Of a DNA stretch of 64,000 nt, positions 50,920-61,049 are shown in pieces. The stretch's first letter is position 1. The number at the start of each line of letters is the position of its first letter. A program made the translations under genes and the position numbers. The notes below the pieces were generated by a model. The model searched no databases. It was not told where the DNA came from and saw nothing but the letters and a program-made list of their open reading frames with translations. Source of the DNA: Euborellia annulipes (lineage: Eukaryota; Arthropoda; Insecta; Dermaptera; Anisolabididae); contig JAKCPI010006109.1 of the NCBI GenBank assembly GCA_023213315.1, positions 124,001 to 188,000 on the forward strand. The letters run 5' to 3'.

Positions 50920-50978
50920 GCATAATATTTCAACTAGAGCCAACGGTTACCAGCTTAAAATTAATTTGCTAATTTTTA

Positions 50979-51832
50979 TTTTCTCTTACTATATGTAATA
51001 TATAGTGAGAAAGTAAGTATTGCAATCATGTCAAAAATTTGTTGTCGAAATTTTGATGGAAATACATGTTTTGAGGTCCTCTGAGTCCAAAAAAGTGGGT
51101 CCCGCAAATTGGTCTGTGTGTAACGATTTTAAGCATGAAGGAATTGAGATACCGGATTGAAATTTTATATTTAAAAGTTAGGTACCCTCCCGGTGAGTTA
51201 AAATAAATTTTGAACAAAATCGGCCAAAAAGTACTAGTACTTTACTGAAGTACTTTTTCAGTTATTTTCTATTTTCTCAAAATTGGATCTAACGATTTTG
51301 ATTAAAATTCATAAATTCACTATTTTTTAGATACTCTTTAAAAAGTATGTTAGTAAAATTTTTCGTCAAGATTGTTTGAAGTACACTTTGCTGATGTAAT
51401 TCATTTTTTTTTTTTCAAATTAATTTTCCGGCTCTTCGTTCCATAGAGCCAATGTAAAATCCCTATGGGGATTTGTATGTTAATTTCGATTCACAAGGGG
51501 ATCGATCCCCTTTGGAACGTTTTACACAATTTAAAAAATGTTTTCCAATTAATTCTTATGAAATTTTGTATTTATTTAGGATTCCCTATTGTGTAAAAAA
51601 TATACAAATAAAATTTTGAAAAATAACTATATTTTATTTCAAGCAGTCAACATTTAAAATACAATTTAAATACACAGAGCTTCTGGACATTTTGAATCAA
51701 TTGACTTTTTACTTATGAATTTTGAAACTAAGGTGCTATGGGAAACTAAATATATCCCGACACAAAAAAAAAGACAATTTTCGATTACGGAAAGTAAGAG
51801 AAAGTTGTGTGCTATGCGACCATTACACCAGA
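50979..51832 (-). mobile_element. Family A element, near full-length copy
   Basis: Right hairpin first (TTTTCTCTTACTATATG to TATAGTGAGAAAGT), then the whole interior in reverse, ending with a damaged left hairpin (GAGAAAGTTGTGTGC, TTACACCAGA). T runs flank both sides. Confidence 0.78.
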
Positions 51833-51894
51833 TTTTTTTAGATTATTATTATTTCTTTAAAATAGTGTAATTTTCTTTGTTGCAAATTTTACAG

Positions 51895-52042
51895 CTCATC
51901 CCTCCCACGAGAGACGAATCGTTCCTAACGCCTCCGCCTGCGCTCTGTCGCCAATCTACCTTCTCCGACGATTGGTTGCCTATTCTCCAGGCGATTTCGC
52001 AATTAATCTAGGACTCTTCCTCTCGTAAATAAATACAGACAG
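51895..52042 (+). ncRNA. Candidate non-coding exon, 148 nt
   Basis: Acceptor TTGCAAATTTTACAG|C and donor ACAGACAG|GTAATA enclose a CpG-containing segment that is far richer in G+C than its flanks. The first frame stays open for 38 codons (LIPPTRDESFLTPPPALC and on) before TAG, and the other frames also stop. It cannot be translated through, and no frame connects with the neighbouring candidate exons. It reads best as an untranslated exon. A short coding exon ending a small ORF is the alternative. Confidence 0.5.
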
Positions 52043-52127
52043 GTAATATTTATTTTATTTTTTTTTTTTTACACTCTCTTACCCATTATATATTAAGATA
52101 AATGTATATATAGAGAGAGAAAGTATT

Positions 52128-53166
52128 GGTGTGACTTAACGCACAGCACACAAAGTTCTCTTATCATTTAAAATACAAATTAAATTATCCTTTGGTAATC
52201 GAATGTTGTATTCTGTGCTATCACCTCAGATTTTTTTGTGTCGAGATATATTTAGTTTATCATACCTTAGTTCCAAATTTGCGTTTTAAATATTTGTTAG
52301 AACGAATTTTGAGAAAATCGAAAAAAAAAAAACAGAAAAAGTACTACTCTGTAAAGTACTAGTACTTTTTGGCCGATTTTATTTAAAAGCTTATTAAACC
52401 GTTTTTTAGTCTAGACCAGTAAATAATTAATCCAAAGATCAGTAAGTAGTTTTATTCTTGGTCACTTCAAGATGGTGTTTGAAAAATAAATAAAACAAAT
52501 TTTGTTAAAAACTATGTTTTTTATATCAGAGTATTCTTTTGGACATCTGGCTTACAAGACTGCGCAAAATACACTTGTTTCGGCACCGTCTTCAGAGCCA
52601 ATTTAACTACAAAGAATATACAAATTTAATGATACAATCTTGTAAATATATTTCCTTAGACATTATATTAAATTCAATTACCTCTCCACTAAACATCTAT
52701 ACTATAGAGAAAGCGAATTTTAACAATTATAAAAATATAAAACCTTCAATCGGAAAGATAATTGTTAAAATTCGCTTTCTCTATAATAAAGATGTTTAGT
52801 GGAGAGGTAATTGAATTTAATATAATGTCTAAGGAAATATATTTACAAGATTGTATCATTAAATTTGTATATTCTTTGTAGTTAAATTGGCTCTGAAGAC
52901 GGTGCCGAAACAAGTGTATTTTGCGCAGACTTGTAAGCCAAATGTCCAAAAGAATACTCTGATATAAAAAACATAATTTTTAACAAAATTTGTTTTATTT
53001 ATTTTTCAAACACCATCTTGAAGTGACCAAGAATAAAACTACTTACTGATCTCCGAATTAAAAGCTTATTTTCACGCTCCAGGGGGGTGTCTAACTTAAA
53101 TATAAAATTTCAGCCTCATAGCTCAATTCCTTCGTGCTTAAAATTGAACACAGACACAGACAGAGA
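52128..53166 (+). mobile_element. Family A element interrupted by a palindromic insertion
   Basis: The left end (TGGTGTGACTTAACGCACAG) starts just after an orphan inverted right hairpin (52071-52124). Family blocks run to TTTTGGCCGATTTTATTTAAAAGC near 52390. They resume at 53058-53166 with TTCACGCTCCAGGGGGGTG after the palindrome at 52396-53057. The right third is missing and is replaced by a second palindrome at 53167. Confidence 0.75.
52396..53057. mobile_element. Palindromic element, 295-bp arms, with 13-bp target duplication
   Basis: Arms 52436-52730 and 52758-53052 are reverse complements with only a few mismatches and no net indel, around a 27-bp loop. A direct repeat TTAAAAGCTTATT (52383-52395 and 53058-53070) flanks the insert, and deleting one copy restores the host family A sequence. 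The arms encode the same 50-odd residues on both strands, which is simply the palindrome. The left arm reads TTTCGGCACCGTCTTCAG, i.e. a CTGAAGACGGTGCCGAAA box on the other strand, seen in related fold-back units. Low divergence implies a recent origin or arm homogenisation. Confidence 0.85.
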
Positions 53167-53510
53167 AAAAAGACGCTATATTTTCAGCAATTTTTATTAA
53201 TTATCAAGGCAATATTTCCAGATATTTCGGAGACACTGTCGGCACTCCTTCTTCAGTGGATTTCACCTCATTCACCGCATTACGGCCCTTATAATTAAAA
53301 CGCTTGAAAGCAATTATTAATCATTTGATTCAAATTATTAATAATTGCTGGTCATATAACATGTCGCTTTCAAGCGTTTTAATTATAAGGGCCGTAATGT
53401 GGTGAATGAGGTGAAATCCACTGAAGAAGGAGTGCCGATAGTGTCTCGGAAATATCTGGAAATATTGCCTTGATAATTAATAAAAATTGCTGAAAATATA
53501 GCGTCTTTTT
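53167..53510. mobile_element. Second palindromic element, 145-bp arms
   Basis: AAAAAGACGCTATATTTTC at 53167 mirrors the end at 53510. The arms 53167-53311 and 53366-53510 are near-identical in inverse, with a 54-bp loop that holds a smaller inverted repeat (AATTATTAAT). The arm contains CACTGAAGAAGGAGTGCCG and TCTCGGAAATATCTGG, a box pair like that of the neighbouring palindrome. It joins directly to truncated family A DNA on its left. No clean target duplication was found. Confidence 0.8.
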
Positions 53511-54640
53511 CTGTTAATAAACCAACTTCAGCAACATCACTTAAGGAGAACATAGACAGAGAGCATGTCTATACTAAAAAAAATCCTTATATCATCTATA
53601 TATTTCATAATAGATTTTTCATGTTTTGGCACTTTTTTAGTGCATACAGACCCGAACTCAATTTTTGACAAATCCCGTATGAGAATTATTAATAAATTAC
53701 TTGCAGTAACTTCATAAAAATCTTGAAATGTGACAAGAACAACTTTTGATTACCGAAGGCGTGTGTTGTGCGAACAGCCCTTATAAGGGTTGACGATGAA
53801 CAACTTACAATGGGATATGCCCAATTTTAAATAACCACGATTAACTTGATTAAAATATAAAATATTAAGCGCGATTTAGCGCCATTTAATAATCTTGGAT
53901 TTCATTTTTTTTCTCTCTTTATTAAAAAATAGGTGCAAAATGTAAATTGGAAGAAATCCGTGAATCACATTAATTATTATAGTAGGCCTATATATGCCTA
54001 ATATTATATTATAATAAATATAATAAATAATTTTTTCTTTTTCCGTTGGAAATATATATTTGTAAAGAGCGAATTTGGTTGAGATGACTAAAAATATCGT
54101 TGGAAAAATAATTCCATTTGTCAACATTAGTGAACATATTATATTATTAAATGTTTAAAGGCGAAAAAAATAAACTCTCTCGCTTAAACTATCTTATGAA
54201 TTATTTTGCCAACTATATTTTATTTAATAATAACTTAACAGTGGCCTAAAGTAATTTTAGCTGCCCCCCCCGCAACTTTTTTTTCGGGTCCCATTATTAG
54301 AGGGGATAATTTACAAATAAAAACCATGAAATTTGTTTGTTTTTTTTAAATGTATTTTTCTACATCACACAAACAATCAAAATGAAAAATATATAATTTA
54401 ATAACGTAGCAGGGGCGTACCGAGACAGTTGGGGCCCTGGGACGCCACTATATACATTTTGTACCAGAGGTGTTTATTGAATTATTTTTTTTTGGTCTAA
54501 CTCATTTTTAAATATCTCCCTACTCCATACACAAAAAATTTTTAAAATACCGTATATCCCTGAACCCCGAGAGCCCTGGACCCTCTCAAAGACAAATTTT
54601 CATTATTTATTTATTTATTTTTTAACTAAATTTTTCCGTT
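53511..54640. other. Intergenic DNA with transposon debris
   Basis: Apart from an 83-codon AT-rich frame (53876-54127, not supported), there are two G/C-run patches: 54240-54300 (AGCTGCCCCCCCCGCAAC) and 54411-54460 (CAGGGGCGTACCGAGACAG). The second begins like a hAT terminus. Opposite ends were not found. Confidence 0.4.
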
Positions 54641-54925
54641 TTTACCCTTCAAACAATTTTTAGAACAAAATGAGAATATACATTTTAGCCGATTTTGTTG
54701 AAAAGCTAATTTTTAGTGTCCGGAAGGGTGCCTAGCTCAATCCTTCATACTTAAAATCGTTACACACAGAGACAGACACACAGACCAATTTGCGGGGCCC
54801 ACTTTTTTGGACCGAGGGGACCTCAAAACATGTAGGGATCATCAAATCTCGACATCAAATTATGACATGATCGCAATACTTTCTCTCTATATATTACATA
54901 TATATATCTTAGGATGTGGGAAAGT
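54640..54925 (+). mobile_element. Family A fragment, right portion
   Basis: AGAATATACATTTTAGCCG, TTGTTGAAAAGCTAATTTT, TTTTTTGGACCGAGGGGACC and CTCGACATCAAATTATGAC lead to ACTTTCTCTCTATATATTAC at 54878. The closing arm of the right hairpin is degraded. Confidence 0.7.
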
Positions 54926-55299
54926 TCTTCAACATCCCTGAAGTTTTTTTTTTTTTTAATTTGCTTATCTTAATTATATTTTATTTTAAAACTTTTCACT
55001 TCGTTTTTGTAATTGTATATCCAGAAGAAGGGTGTCATATTTTGAACGTTTTATGAATTTTACTCAATTATTATTATAAAAAAATAATATAATGCAATTT
55101 ATAGTACTTACATTTTTATAATATTTTTTGATTTGAATTTTATTATGAGAATATAGTTGTTATTTTTCTTAAACTTAACATTTTATTTCAATTGTTCATT
55201 TCTGAATAATATTATATTGAAATATATTTTAATAATTTTTTTAAATTAATTTATCAAATTTTTTTTTTTTAAATATAAAAGAAAATTTTAAATTATTCA

Positions 55300-55972
55300 A
55301 AAGTTGAAGCTCTGGCCGCTAGATAGCAGAATCTTACTAAAAAAAAAAAAAATTAAAATAAATTAATTTAATATAAAATATAAATAAATTTATAAAACAA
55401 TAATTTTTATTATATTATTTTATTTTTTTAAGTTAATTTCATTTTTTAGGTAATTATGTCAAATAAATTACTCCAAGATTGGCAACTCTGCATAGCGCGA
55501 GGCAACAACTCGAGAAATTCCACTTTTGACAGCTGAAAGGATATCGATTTCTTCATAGATAATTTCTTAGGTATTTATTTCATCGATCGTTATTTATATT
55601 TATTTAATCGCATTAATATTACTTCAATTAATTACATGCATGTAATTCACTAAGAATCTTATAATTTTCAATTAGAAATTTAATTTTAACCTCTCTTGAT
55701 CATTCTATCTCTCAAATCATTTTATATTTCTCTTAATTAAATATATTATTCAAAATGCTTAATTAATATTATTTAACTTAATTTCAATAATTTGAATTTA
55801 TTTAATATAAATGTAGATATCTTTTAATGAGATTCTTATCAAAATTCGGTTGAACTTCAAATGAAGGGTCTGATAATGAAGAGTGAACACTGAGCAACAT
55901 AATTCTAGATTTTAACCATAATTTCTTTTTTTTTTTTAAATATTTCTCAATAAAATAAATTTCTTTTTTTAG
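55300..55972. other. Intergenic DNA with one mixed-composition block
   Basis: 55476-55560 (GATTGGCAACTCTGCATAGC and following) is less AT-rich and contains GCGCGAGGCAAC. It could be an alternative promoter or exon for the plus-strand series downstream, but I see no clear donor. The rest is AT-rich. Confidence 0.35.
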
Positions 55973-56029
55973 GGAAAATTTTCTGTTAAGGACCATTTGG
56001 CTTATTTGATTTGATATCAATCATAATAG
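55973..56029 (+). ncRNA. Candidate non-coding exon, 57 nt
   Basis: Acceptor TTTCTTTTTTTAG|G and donor CATAATAG|GTGAGT. The exon has stops in every frame. It lies 378 nt before the next candidate exon. The donor is a strong match; the body is AT-rich and gives no independent support. Confidence 0.35.
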
Positions 56030-56406
56030 GTGAGTCAATTTTTATGTATATATATAAATTGTTTAATACGATTACAGAAAAGGTATTCATTATTCTATTT
56101 ATTCAGATAACGAATTATTTAAAAAGAAAATATATAACTCCTTGATTCAAAAGGAAAGATAAAATAAACCATTTTTGCTAAAAAAAAAAACTAATAAATT
56201 TTCTCTCTTTAGAATTCACAATTTTCTATAGCATCTTTAAGAATATAAATGCAAATGAATTTGAGATTAAAATATTTATGTTTATTTTTGATAACTTGAA
56301 TAATGAATATCTTTTTAAATTACATTTACTTTGGATAAATCATTTTTATTGACAAATGTCAAAATATTTACTTATTCTTATTATTTCTGATTTCTTTGCT
56401 TTCCAG

Positions 56407-56566
56407 ATTATTTCAAGATTAATCTTTGATATCGAAAATGGTTGTTTAATTGGGATTTTACTAGAAATTGAGGATTTTGGATGCCAAAAGTTTGTGTTGT
56501 CTTGACAATGTTATCATGCTGCCGTTACTAAAGCTGACTTTTCTCATATCATCACATCAATACGAG
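56407..56566 (+). ncRNA. Candidate non-coding exon, 160 nt
   Basis: Acceptor TTTCTTTGCTTTCCAG|A and donor ATACGAG|GTAAAT. One frame is open for 32 codons then hits TGA; the others close earlier. It is richer in G and C than the flanks. Confidence 0.45.
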
Positions 56567-56966
56567 GTAAATAAATAAAAGATACAATCTCTATGACCGT
56601 CAGAATCCTTTTGTTATTTGTGATTATGATTTCAATCGTTGTAGCAAGGCACAGGTTCATTTCAATTCGTTTTTATGCAAACTGAGTCTCTTGTTATTTA
56701 TTATTTTTCGAAGCTTTCTGGAATTGATTTATCAAATATTACATGATGGACATTAGAAAACATTAGAGAGTATTCTAAAAGATTATTTTCAAATTAAATA
56801 ATTAATAATTTCTAAACTCGTGATTTAATATGATAACATTTCTTTGTCTGTCTTTCAAATTTTATTTTCATTTTTATTTAATATTTCATTTCTTTTATTC
56901 TTTTAATTATTATATATATATATTATTATATATATATTTATATTATGATTTATTTTTTCATTTTAG

Positions 56967-57177
56967 ATGTAATTTGGTTCAAAAGACTCCTCTTCAAGCT
57001 CTGAGAGAACATTATGTCACTCGAATATATATATATATATATCATAGAATTTTATTCTTCAAATAGATAGAAATGAAATTACTGATTGTATATAATAAAA
57101 GGAGAGAAAATAATTCCGCTGTTTTAAGCCAGAATGTTTCAAAGAAAATAGAGATTTATTAAATATCATGAAACAAG
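56967..57177 (+). ncRNA. Candidate non-coding exon, duplicated copy 1
   Basis: Acceptor TTTTTTCATTTTAG|A and donor AAACAAG|GTAAGCC. The first part reads TGTAATTTGGTTCAAAAGAC and the last part GCTGTTTTAAGCCAGAATG, TTTCAAAGAAAAT. Both ends, with their splice sites, recur in the next exon, while the (TA)n-containing middle differs. All frames contain stops. Selective conservation of the ends suggests that splicing, or an RNA element near the donor, is maintained. Confidence 0.5.
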
Positions 57178-57298
57178 GTAAGCCTCATTAATTTTGGATT
57201 ATCAGATATAACAAAATCAAAACATTTTTTATTTTAAATTAACTCCGGGCGTCAGGGACTAATCTTTTAATATTAAATTTATTTATTTTTTATTTTAG

Positions 57299-57467
57299 AT
57301 GTGATTTAGACCAAAAGACATCCCTTTCATTTGGAGTTTGTGGAGCACACTATCATATGTATATATATATATTTCATGAAATTTTCAAACAGAGATAAAA
57401 AACTTCAGCTGTTTTAAGCCAGAATGTTTCAAAGAAAATGGAGAGCGATTAAATATCATTAAACAAG
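57299..57467 (+). ncRNA. Candidate non-coding exon, duplicated copy 2
   Basis: It has the same acceptor (TTTTTATTTTAG|ATGTGATTTAGACC) and donor (AAACAAG|GTAAGCC) contexts as 56967-57177. The run from GCTGTTTTAAGCCAGAATG to the donor is nearly identical. The two copies are about 330 bp apart and the intron between them is 121 nt. Confidence 0.5.
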
Positions 57468-57587
57468 GTAAGCCTTAATAATTTAATACTATAATTTGAT
57501 TAACAGACATAAAAAAAAAAAAAAAATGAAAAAACGATTAATTTAAATTAGCTGATAATTATATTTTCTTTTTACTTTTTATTTCAG

Positions 57588-57654
57588 AATTCCTTCGAAT
57601 TTTCTTCTTGTCATTGATCTAAGTTAACTCATCGACATCTCACTTTGCCATTTG
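57588..57654 (+). ncRNA. Candidate non-coding exon, 67 nt, triplicated family copy 1
   Basis: Acceptor TTTTACTTTTTATTTCAG|AATTCC and donor CATTTG|GTCAGT. The same 67-nt exon with the same splice signals recurs at 61700-61766, and its first part at 58236. Stops fall in all frames here (for example TGA at codon 10). Confidence 0.5.
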
Positions 57655-58235
57655 GTCAGTTTATTTATTTTCATTATTTTCATCACTCTATTTACCTAAT
57701 AATATTAATAATTAGTAACTATCATGGCTTTATAGCAAGATGGTCCTAGAGTCAAGGAATGACAAAATATATATATAATATTATATATTAATCTTATTTG
57801 AAAATTTCTCTTCTGGGGTTCCTCTTTTATTTCTTTCTTTATTTAAAAGTATTTTCAAACTTCAAGTATACTGGAGCTAAAGAGAAAACTAAAATTCAAG
57901 CCAAATTTTTTTTGATCTTGAAATTTTAAATTCAAAAACAAAATTTTTAATTTCTTTATTATATTAATCTTATTTGAAAATTTTTCTTAAATTTTCTTTA
58001 CTATATTAATTTTTAATATTTTATATATAGTGTATATTGCAATATAATTCTAATTTAATTTATTGGGAGAAGGGTGGATATTTATGGTTGAATAGTAAAA
58101 CATTTTATTTAACTTTTTTTTAATTATATTAATTTTAAATGACATTAACGAGTTGAAATGATTCAATCTTTTATTTCTATACAGTAGGATATACCTAAAT
58201 AATTTTAATTCCTATTATTTTTTCTTTTATTTTAG

Positions 58236-58521
58236 AATTTCTTCCAAGATTCTTCTTACCTTTTATCCAAGGTAACTCGCTATCTCCGTGAAGCTGGGGA
58301 ATAAAAATGCGCTATTGTTTTCAATCGCATTCTGCGCTACTTTGGTACACAGAGAAACTGACCTCGGAAAGATCAATATAGAGGGAAAAGGACCAGGATC
58401 TAGATGGATCGTCCAGTTGGAATCATTCACAGGCAGTTCGCTTCGGGTTGAATAGAGAGGAATGTCCTCTGACATGCGAGGCGTCAATTTGCGCTTACGA
58501 CTAAAAAGCGACGAATTCAAG
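58236..58521 (+). ncRNA. Candidate non-coding exon, 286 nt, triplicated family copy 2 (extended)
   Basis: Acceptor TTTTCTTTTATTTTAG|AATTTC and donor GAATTCAAG|GTGAGA. The first ~50 nt resemble the 67-nt exons at 57588 and 61700, and the remainder is unique and much richer in G+C than the surroundings. Plus-strand frames stop early. An 85-codon minus-strand frame spans 58263-58520, but its ends coincide with plus-strand splice signals, so I treat it as incidental. An internal donor (CCAAG|GTAACT, exon end 58271) is possible. Confidence 0.5.
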
Positions 58522-58569
58522 GTGAGAAATTCTTGCTATTCTAATCTGGGGAGTTTATATCATATTTAG

Positions 58570-58780
58570 CCATTTCTAATCAAATAATTACAGAGGCTCA
58601 AGCTCCCCTATGCGTTTTCTTGAATGATTATTTTTTATAAAAGAAAATTAAAATCTTAATTGGATTTCTTTTCTACGTTTGACTACAAAAGATTCCATTA
58701 AATAAAAACTTATACTTTTTTTAATAACAATGAAATAATCACATGGAAAACGCATGCGGGTGCTTTGGTCGGTATATAAT
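58570..58780 (+). repeat. Segmental duplication C, copy 1
   Basis: CTCAAGCTCCCCTATGCG through TTGACTACAAAAGATTCC to AACGCATGCGGGTGC is repeated at about 61050-61580. There it is split by a family A insertion. This copy therefore represents the empty site. Confidence 0.8.
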
Positions 58781-58786
58781 TGTGAC

Positions 58787-59172
58787 CGTCCACATGAAAA
58801 GATACCAAATCTTCATTTGACTTCTTATGCTTTCTGTACAGAACATCCTGCTGAGCAAGCCGGTATTTTTAGAATTTTTTTATCACCGTTTGTTTGAAAG
58901 ATATGAATTTTTAAAATATTGGTTATGAAAAACCTAGTGAGTTTAAACTTTTTTTGGTCCTTTTCTCTTATCTCACCTTTGTCTTGTTTTTTTTCAGTTT
59001 TTTGATATAAAATACATCGATTCTGATTAATCGAATATTTCATCATACAAGATGTAGAACTAGAGAATCGGAATCAATAATAAAAAATAATTAATTTTTT
59101 TCAACTTTTTTAGTAAATCTGCTCTCCTGAAAATTTAGCCCAGTGAAGATTTGGTACCTTTTCATGTGGAGA
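58787..59172. repeat. Inverted repeat with 35-bp arms
   Basis: CCACATGAAAAGATACCAAA and TCTTCA at 58790 pair with TGAAGATTTGGTACC and TTTTCATGTGG ending at 59169. The 300-bp interior does not pair. It is probably the two ends of a small transposon of unknown class. Confidence 0.55.
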
Positions 59173-59563
59173 GTCGCATATATACAGAGATGGGCGTTAA
59201 TCAGTTACATGTATTTGAAATACAAGATACCAAATACAATATTAATTGGTATTTTGTAACTAGTTACAGCATAGGCAAAGTAATTGCTATCTTGTATTTC
59301 GTTACATTTTTTAGTAATTGGTATCTGAAATTCGAGATACCAAATACTTTTTTTTTAAATTTGCCGCCGTATAAAAAGTCTTGGAGAGGGAGCTGAAATC
59401 GTTTTAATTTATTTAATATTACTGTATGTAATCGTCGTGTGGGTTCTCTGCTCCGAATCTTAGTAAAACCAGTAAAGAGAACTCAATCAATCCGCCAAAT
59501 TTTCACTCTTCCTGCACTCTTCGTTAAAAACTTTTTTGGTTTCTTCTTTCAACCAGCTCTCAA

Positions 59564-59677
59564 CGACTAAATCTTTGTTCTTCTGCCCCAGTTGAAAGAT
59601 TGTTTTCATTTGCGGGTTTATTCATTCTCCATCAAGTTCCAAATTATCCGACAAAACTTTTGAAAACTTGGTTTTTT
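59564..59677 (+). pseudogene. hAT transposase C-terminal dimerisation-domain relic
   Basis: The plus-strand frame from 59564 reads LNLCSSAPVERLFSFAGL. After a frameshift near 59625 it continues as SKLSDKTFENLVF. SAPVERLFSxAG followed by RLSDKxFExLVFL is the signature of the hAT family C-terminal dimerisation region of a DDE-type transposase. Upstream frames contain stops and only this end is recognisable, so it is inactive. It supports the classification of the surrounding element. Confidence 0.85.
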
Positions 59678-59813
59678 GAAACCTTTTCATATTTTTATAA
59701 ATAAATTTTTTTTAGTGTAATGATTAATTTTATTGTTTTCGATTTTCCAAAGGTATTCTCCAATATAAGTTTAGCTGCCACTTTCCTAAACTAAATTTAT
59801 TTAGGGTTCCAGA

Positions 59814-60150
59814 TAGAGCCCTGCATGGGCCGATTTTTTTGGCCCAGACCGGCCCGTGTCCGTATTTTTTTTACTTCCCGCCCGTACCCGGCCTGTAATT
59901 TTTTATCATTCTTAAGGCCCGCCCGGAATTTTTTCAAACCCGCCCATACCCGCCCGAGATTTAGTGAATGAATGAACGAATGTCTAGCAATTTTTAAATA
60001 AAATTTCATTTGCATGCCCGTCTGCCCGAACCCGTCTATTTAGACTTGGTACCCGCCCGTACCCGCCCGTAATTTTTTCATGGCCTCCAAAGCCCGCGGG
60101 CCGGGCGGGTAACGGGCCTACGGGCCAACCCGTACCCGTGCAGTGCTCTA
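59814..60150. mobile_element. Nested hAT-type MITE, 337 bp
   Basis: Inverted ends TAGAGCCCTGCATGGGCC and (other strand) TAGAGCACTGCACGGG are flanked by the perfect 8-bp duplication GTTCCAGA (59806-59813 and 60151-60158). The interior is built of CCCGCCCGTACCCG-like units on both sides, making it locally GC-rich. It inserted into the older hAT element. Confidence 0.83.
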
Positions 60151-60395
60151 GTTCCAGAATTAGCCCACCAAAAAGTATTTATATTTTAAAATCAAGGAAA
60201 ATTTGTTTGTAATTGGTATTTTCAATGTATTTGAAATACGTAATTGGTATCTTGTATCTCGTTACACAAACCAGTGAGTAATTGGTATCTTGTATTTCGT
60301 TACAAAAATCTGAAGTAATTGGTATTTTGTATCTCGTTACTCAAAATCGAGTAACTTGCCCATCCCTGCAATATATATATATATATATATATATC

Positions 60396-60639
60396 GCCTG
60401 CTGAGAATCATCGTGGCGAAAGTCTGAAATTCAATAATTAAAGAAAAGGCGTTTGAAAGTTTTATAAACAAATATATTTAAAAAATAGCCGGGAAACAAA
60501 TGAATCAACGGCCAGAATCAATGGCAAAGAATGGAAATATATTTTCGCCACTTTGGCACTCAAATGAGAAGACGTTTTTTGGTAGGCTTAACTCCAAAAT
60601 TGTTTTTTCGGACTTTCGCCACTGTGATTCTCAGCAGGC
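60396..60639. mobile_element. Fold-back element with 34-bp ends in a TA tract
   Basis: GCCTGCTGAGAATCATCGTG, GCGAAAGTC at 60396 matches the complement of 60606-60639 (GCCTGCTGAGAATCACAGTG). ATATAT tracts flank both ends. The interior holds short inverted pieces and no recognisable protein. The CTGAGAATC and GTGGCGAAAGT boxes resemble those of the other palindromic elements. Confidence 0.6.
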
Positions 60640-60699
60640 AATATATATTTATGGAACGGTGTTGAAGGGCATTCAGCCATAAATAAAACACTCAATTCT

Positions 60700-61045
60700 C
60701 TGTGAATTTTCAAATGTTTCGGACAAAATTTATTCACCCATCCTCAGTGAACAAATCTATTGAGAGAGAGTTAAGTCTCTATAAATGTATATAACAGTAA
60801 GTCTTAGTTGGTATTTTATTCTACTACTTATTTTATTTAATTAAATAATATGATGATATATGAGTGAAAGTTTTATAATATTAAAACTTGCTATTTTCAT
60901 AGGTCTAGATACAATCAAATAATGATGGGGGTTTGAACATTCACAGAGAGTATTTTATTTTTGGCTGCCTGCACTTCCACATCCTTCCATACTTCCAGCC
61001 GTTAAATATCATAATATATATATATTATATATATATTATTTTATT
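60700..61045. other. Intergenic DNA with a fold-back relic
   Basis: 60706-60765 on the minus strand reads CACTGAGGATGGGTGAATAA and TTGTCCGAAACATTTG, another box pair of the fold-back type. The rest is AT-rich with a (TA)n tract (61016-61037). Confidence 0.45.
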
Positions 61046-61049
61046 TATT

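Larger units (their letters stand above)
59185..60368. mobile_element. hAT element, decayed, containing a nested hAT MITE
   Basis: The left end is CAGAGATGGGCGTTAATCAG and the right end (read from the other strand) CAGGGATGGGCAAGTTACTC, the typical start of a widespread hAT lineage. Subterminal repeats of GTAATTGGTATCTTGTAT and its complement occur at both ends. The flanks CATATATA and CAATATAT are similar but lie in a TA tract, so the 8-bp duplication is ambiguous. The interior has a transposase relic (59564-59677) and a nested element (59814-60150). Confidence 0.78.

Noticed and set aside
52539..52949. Two 'proteins' on opposite strands with the same sequence (about 50 residues)
   Set aside because: They are the two arms of the palindrome 52436-53052. 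Identity follows from the inverted repeat and no family is recognised.
59151..59396. 81-codon plus-strand frame
   Set aside because: It lies across the end of the decayed hAT element and is made from its terminal subrepeats.
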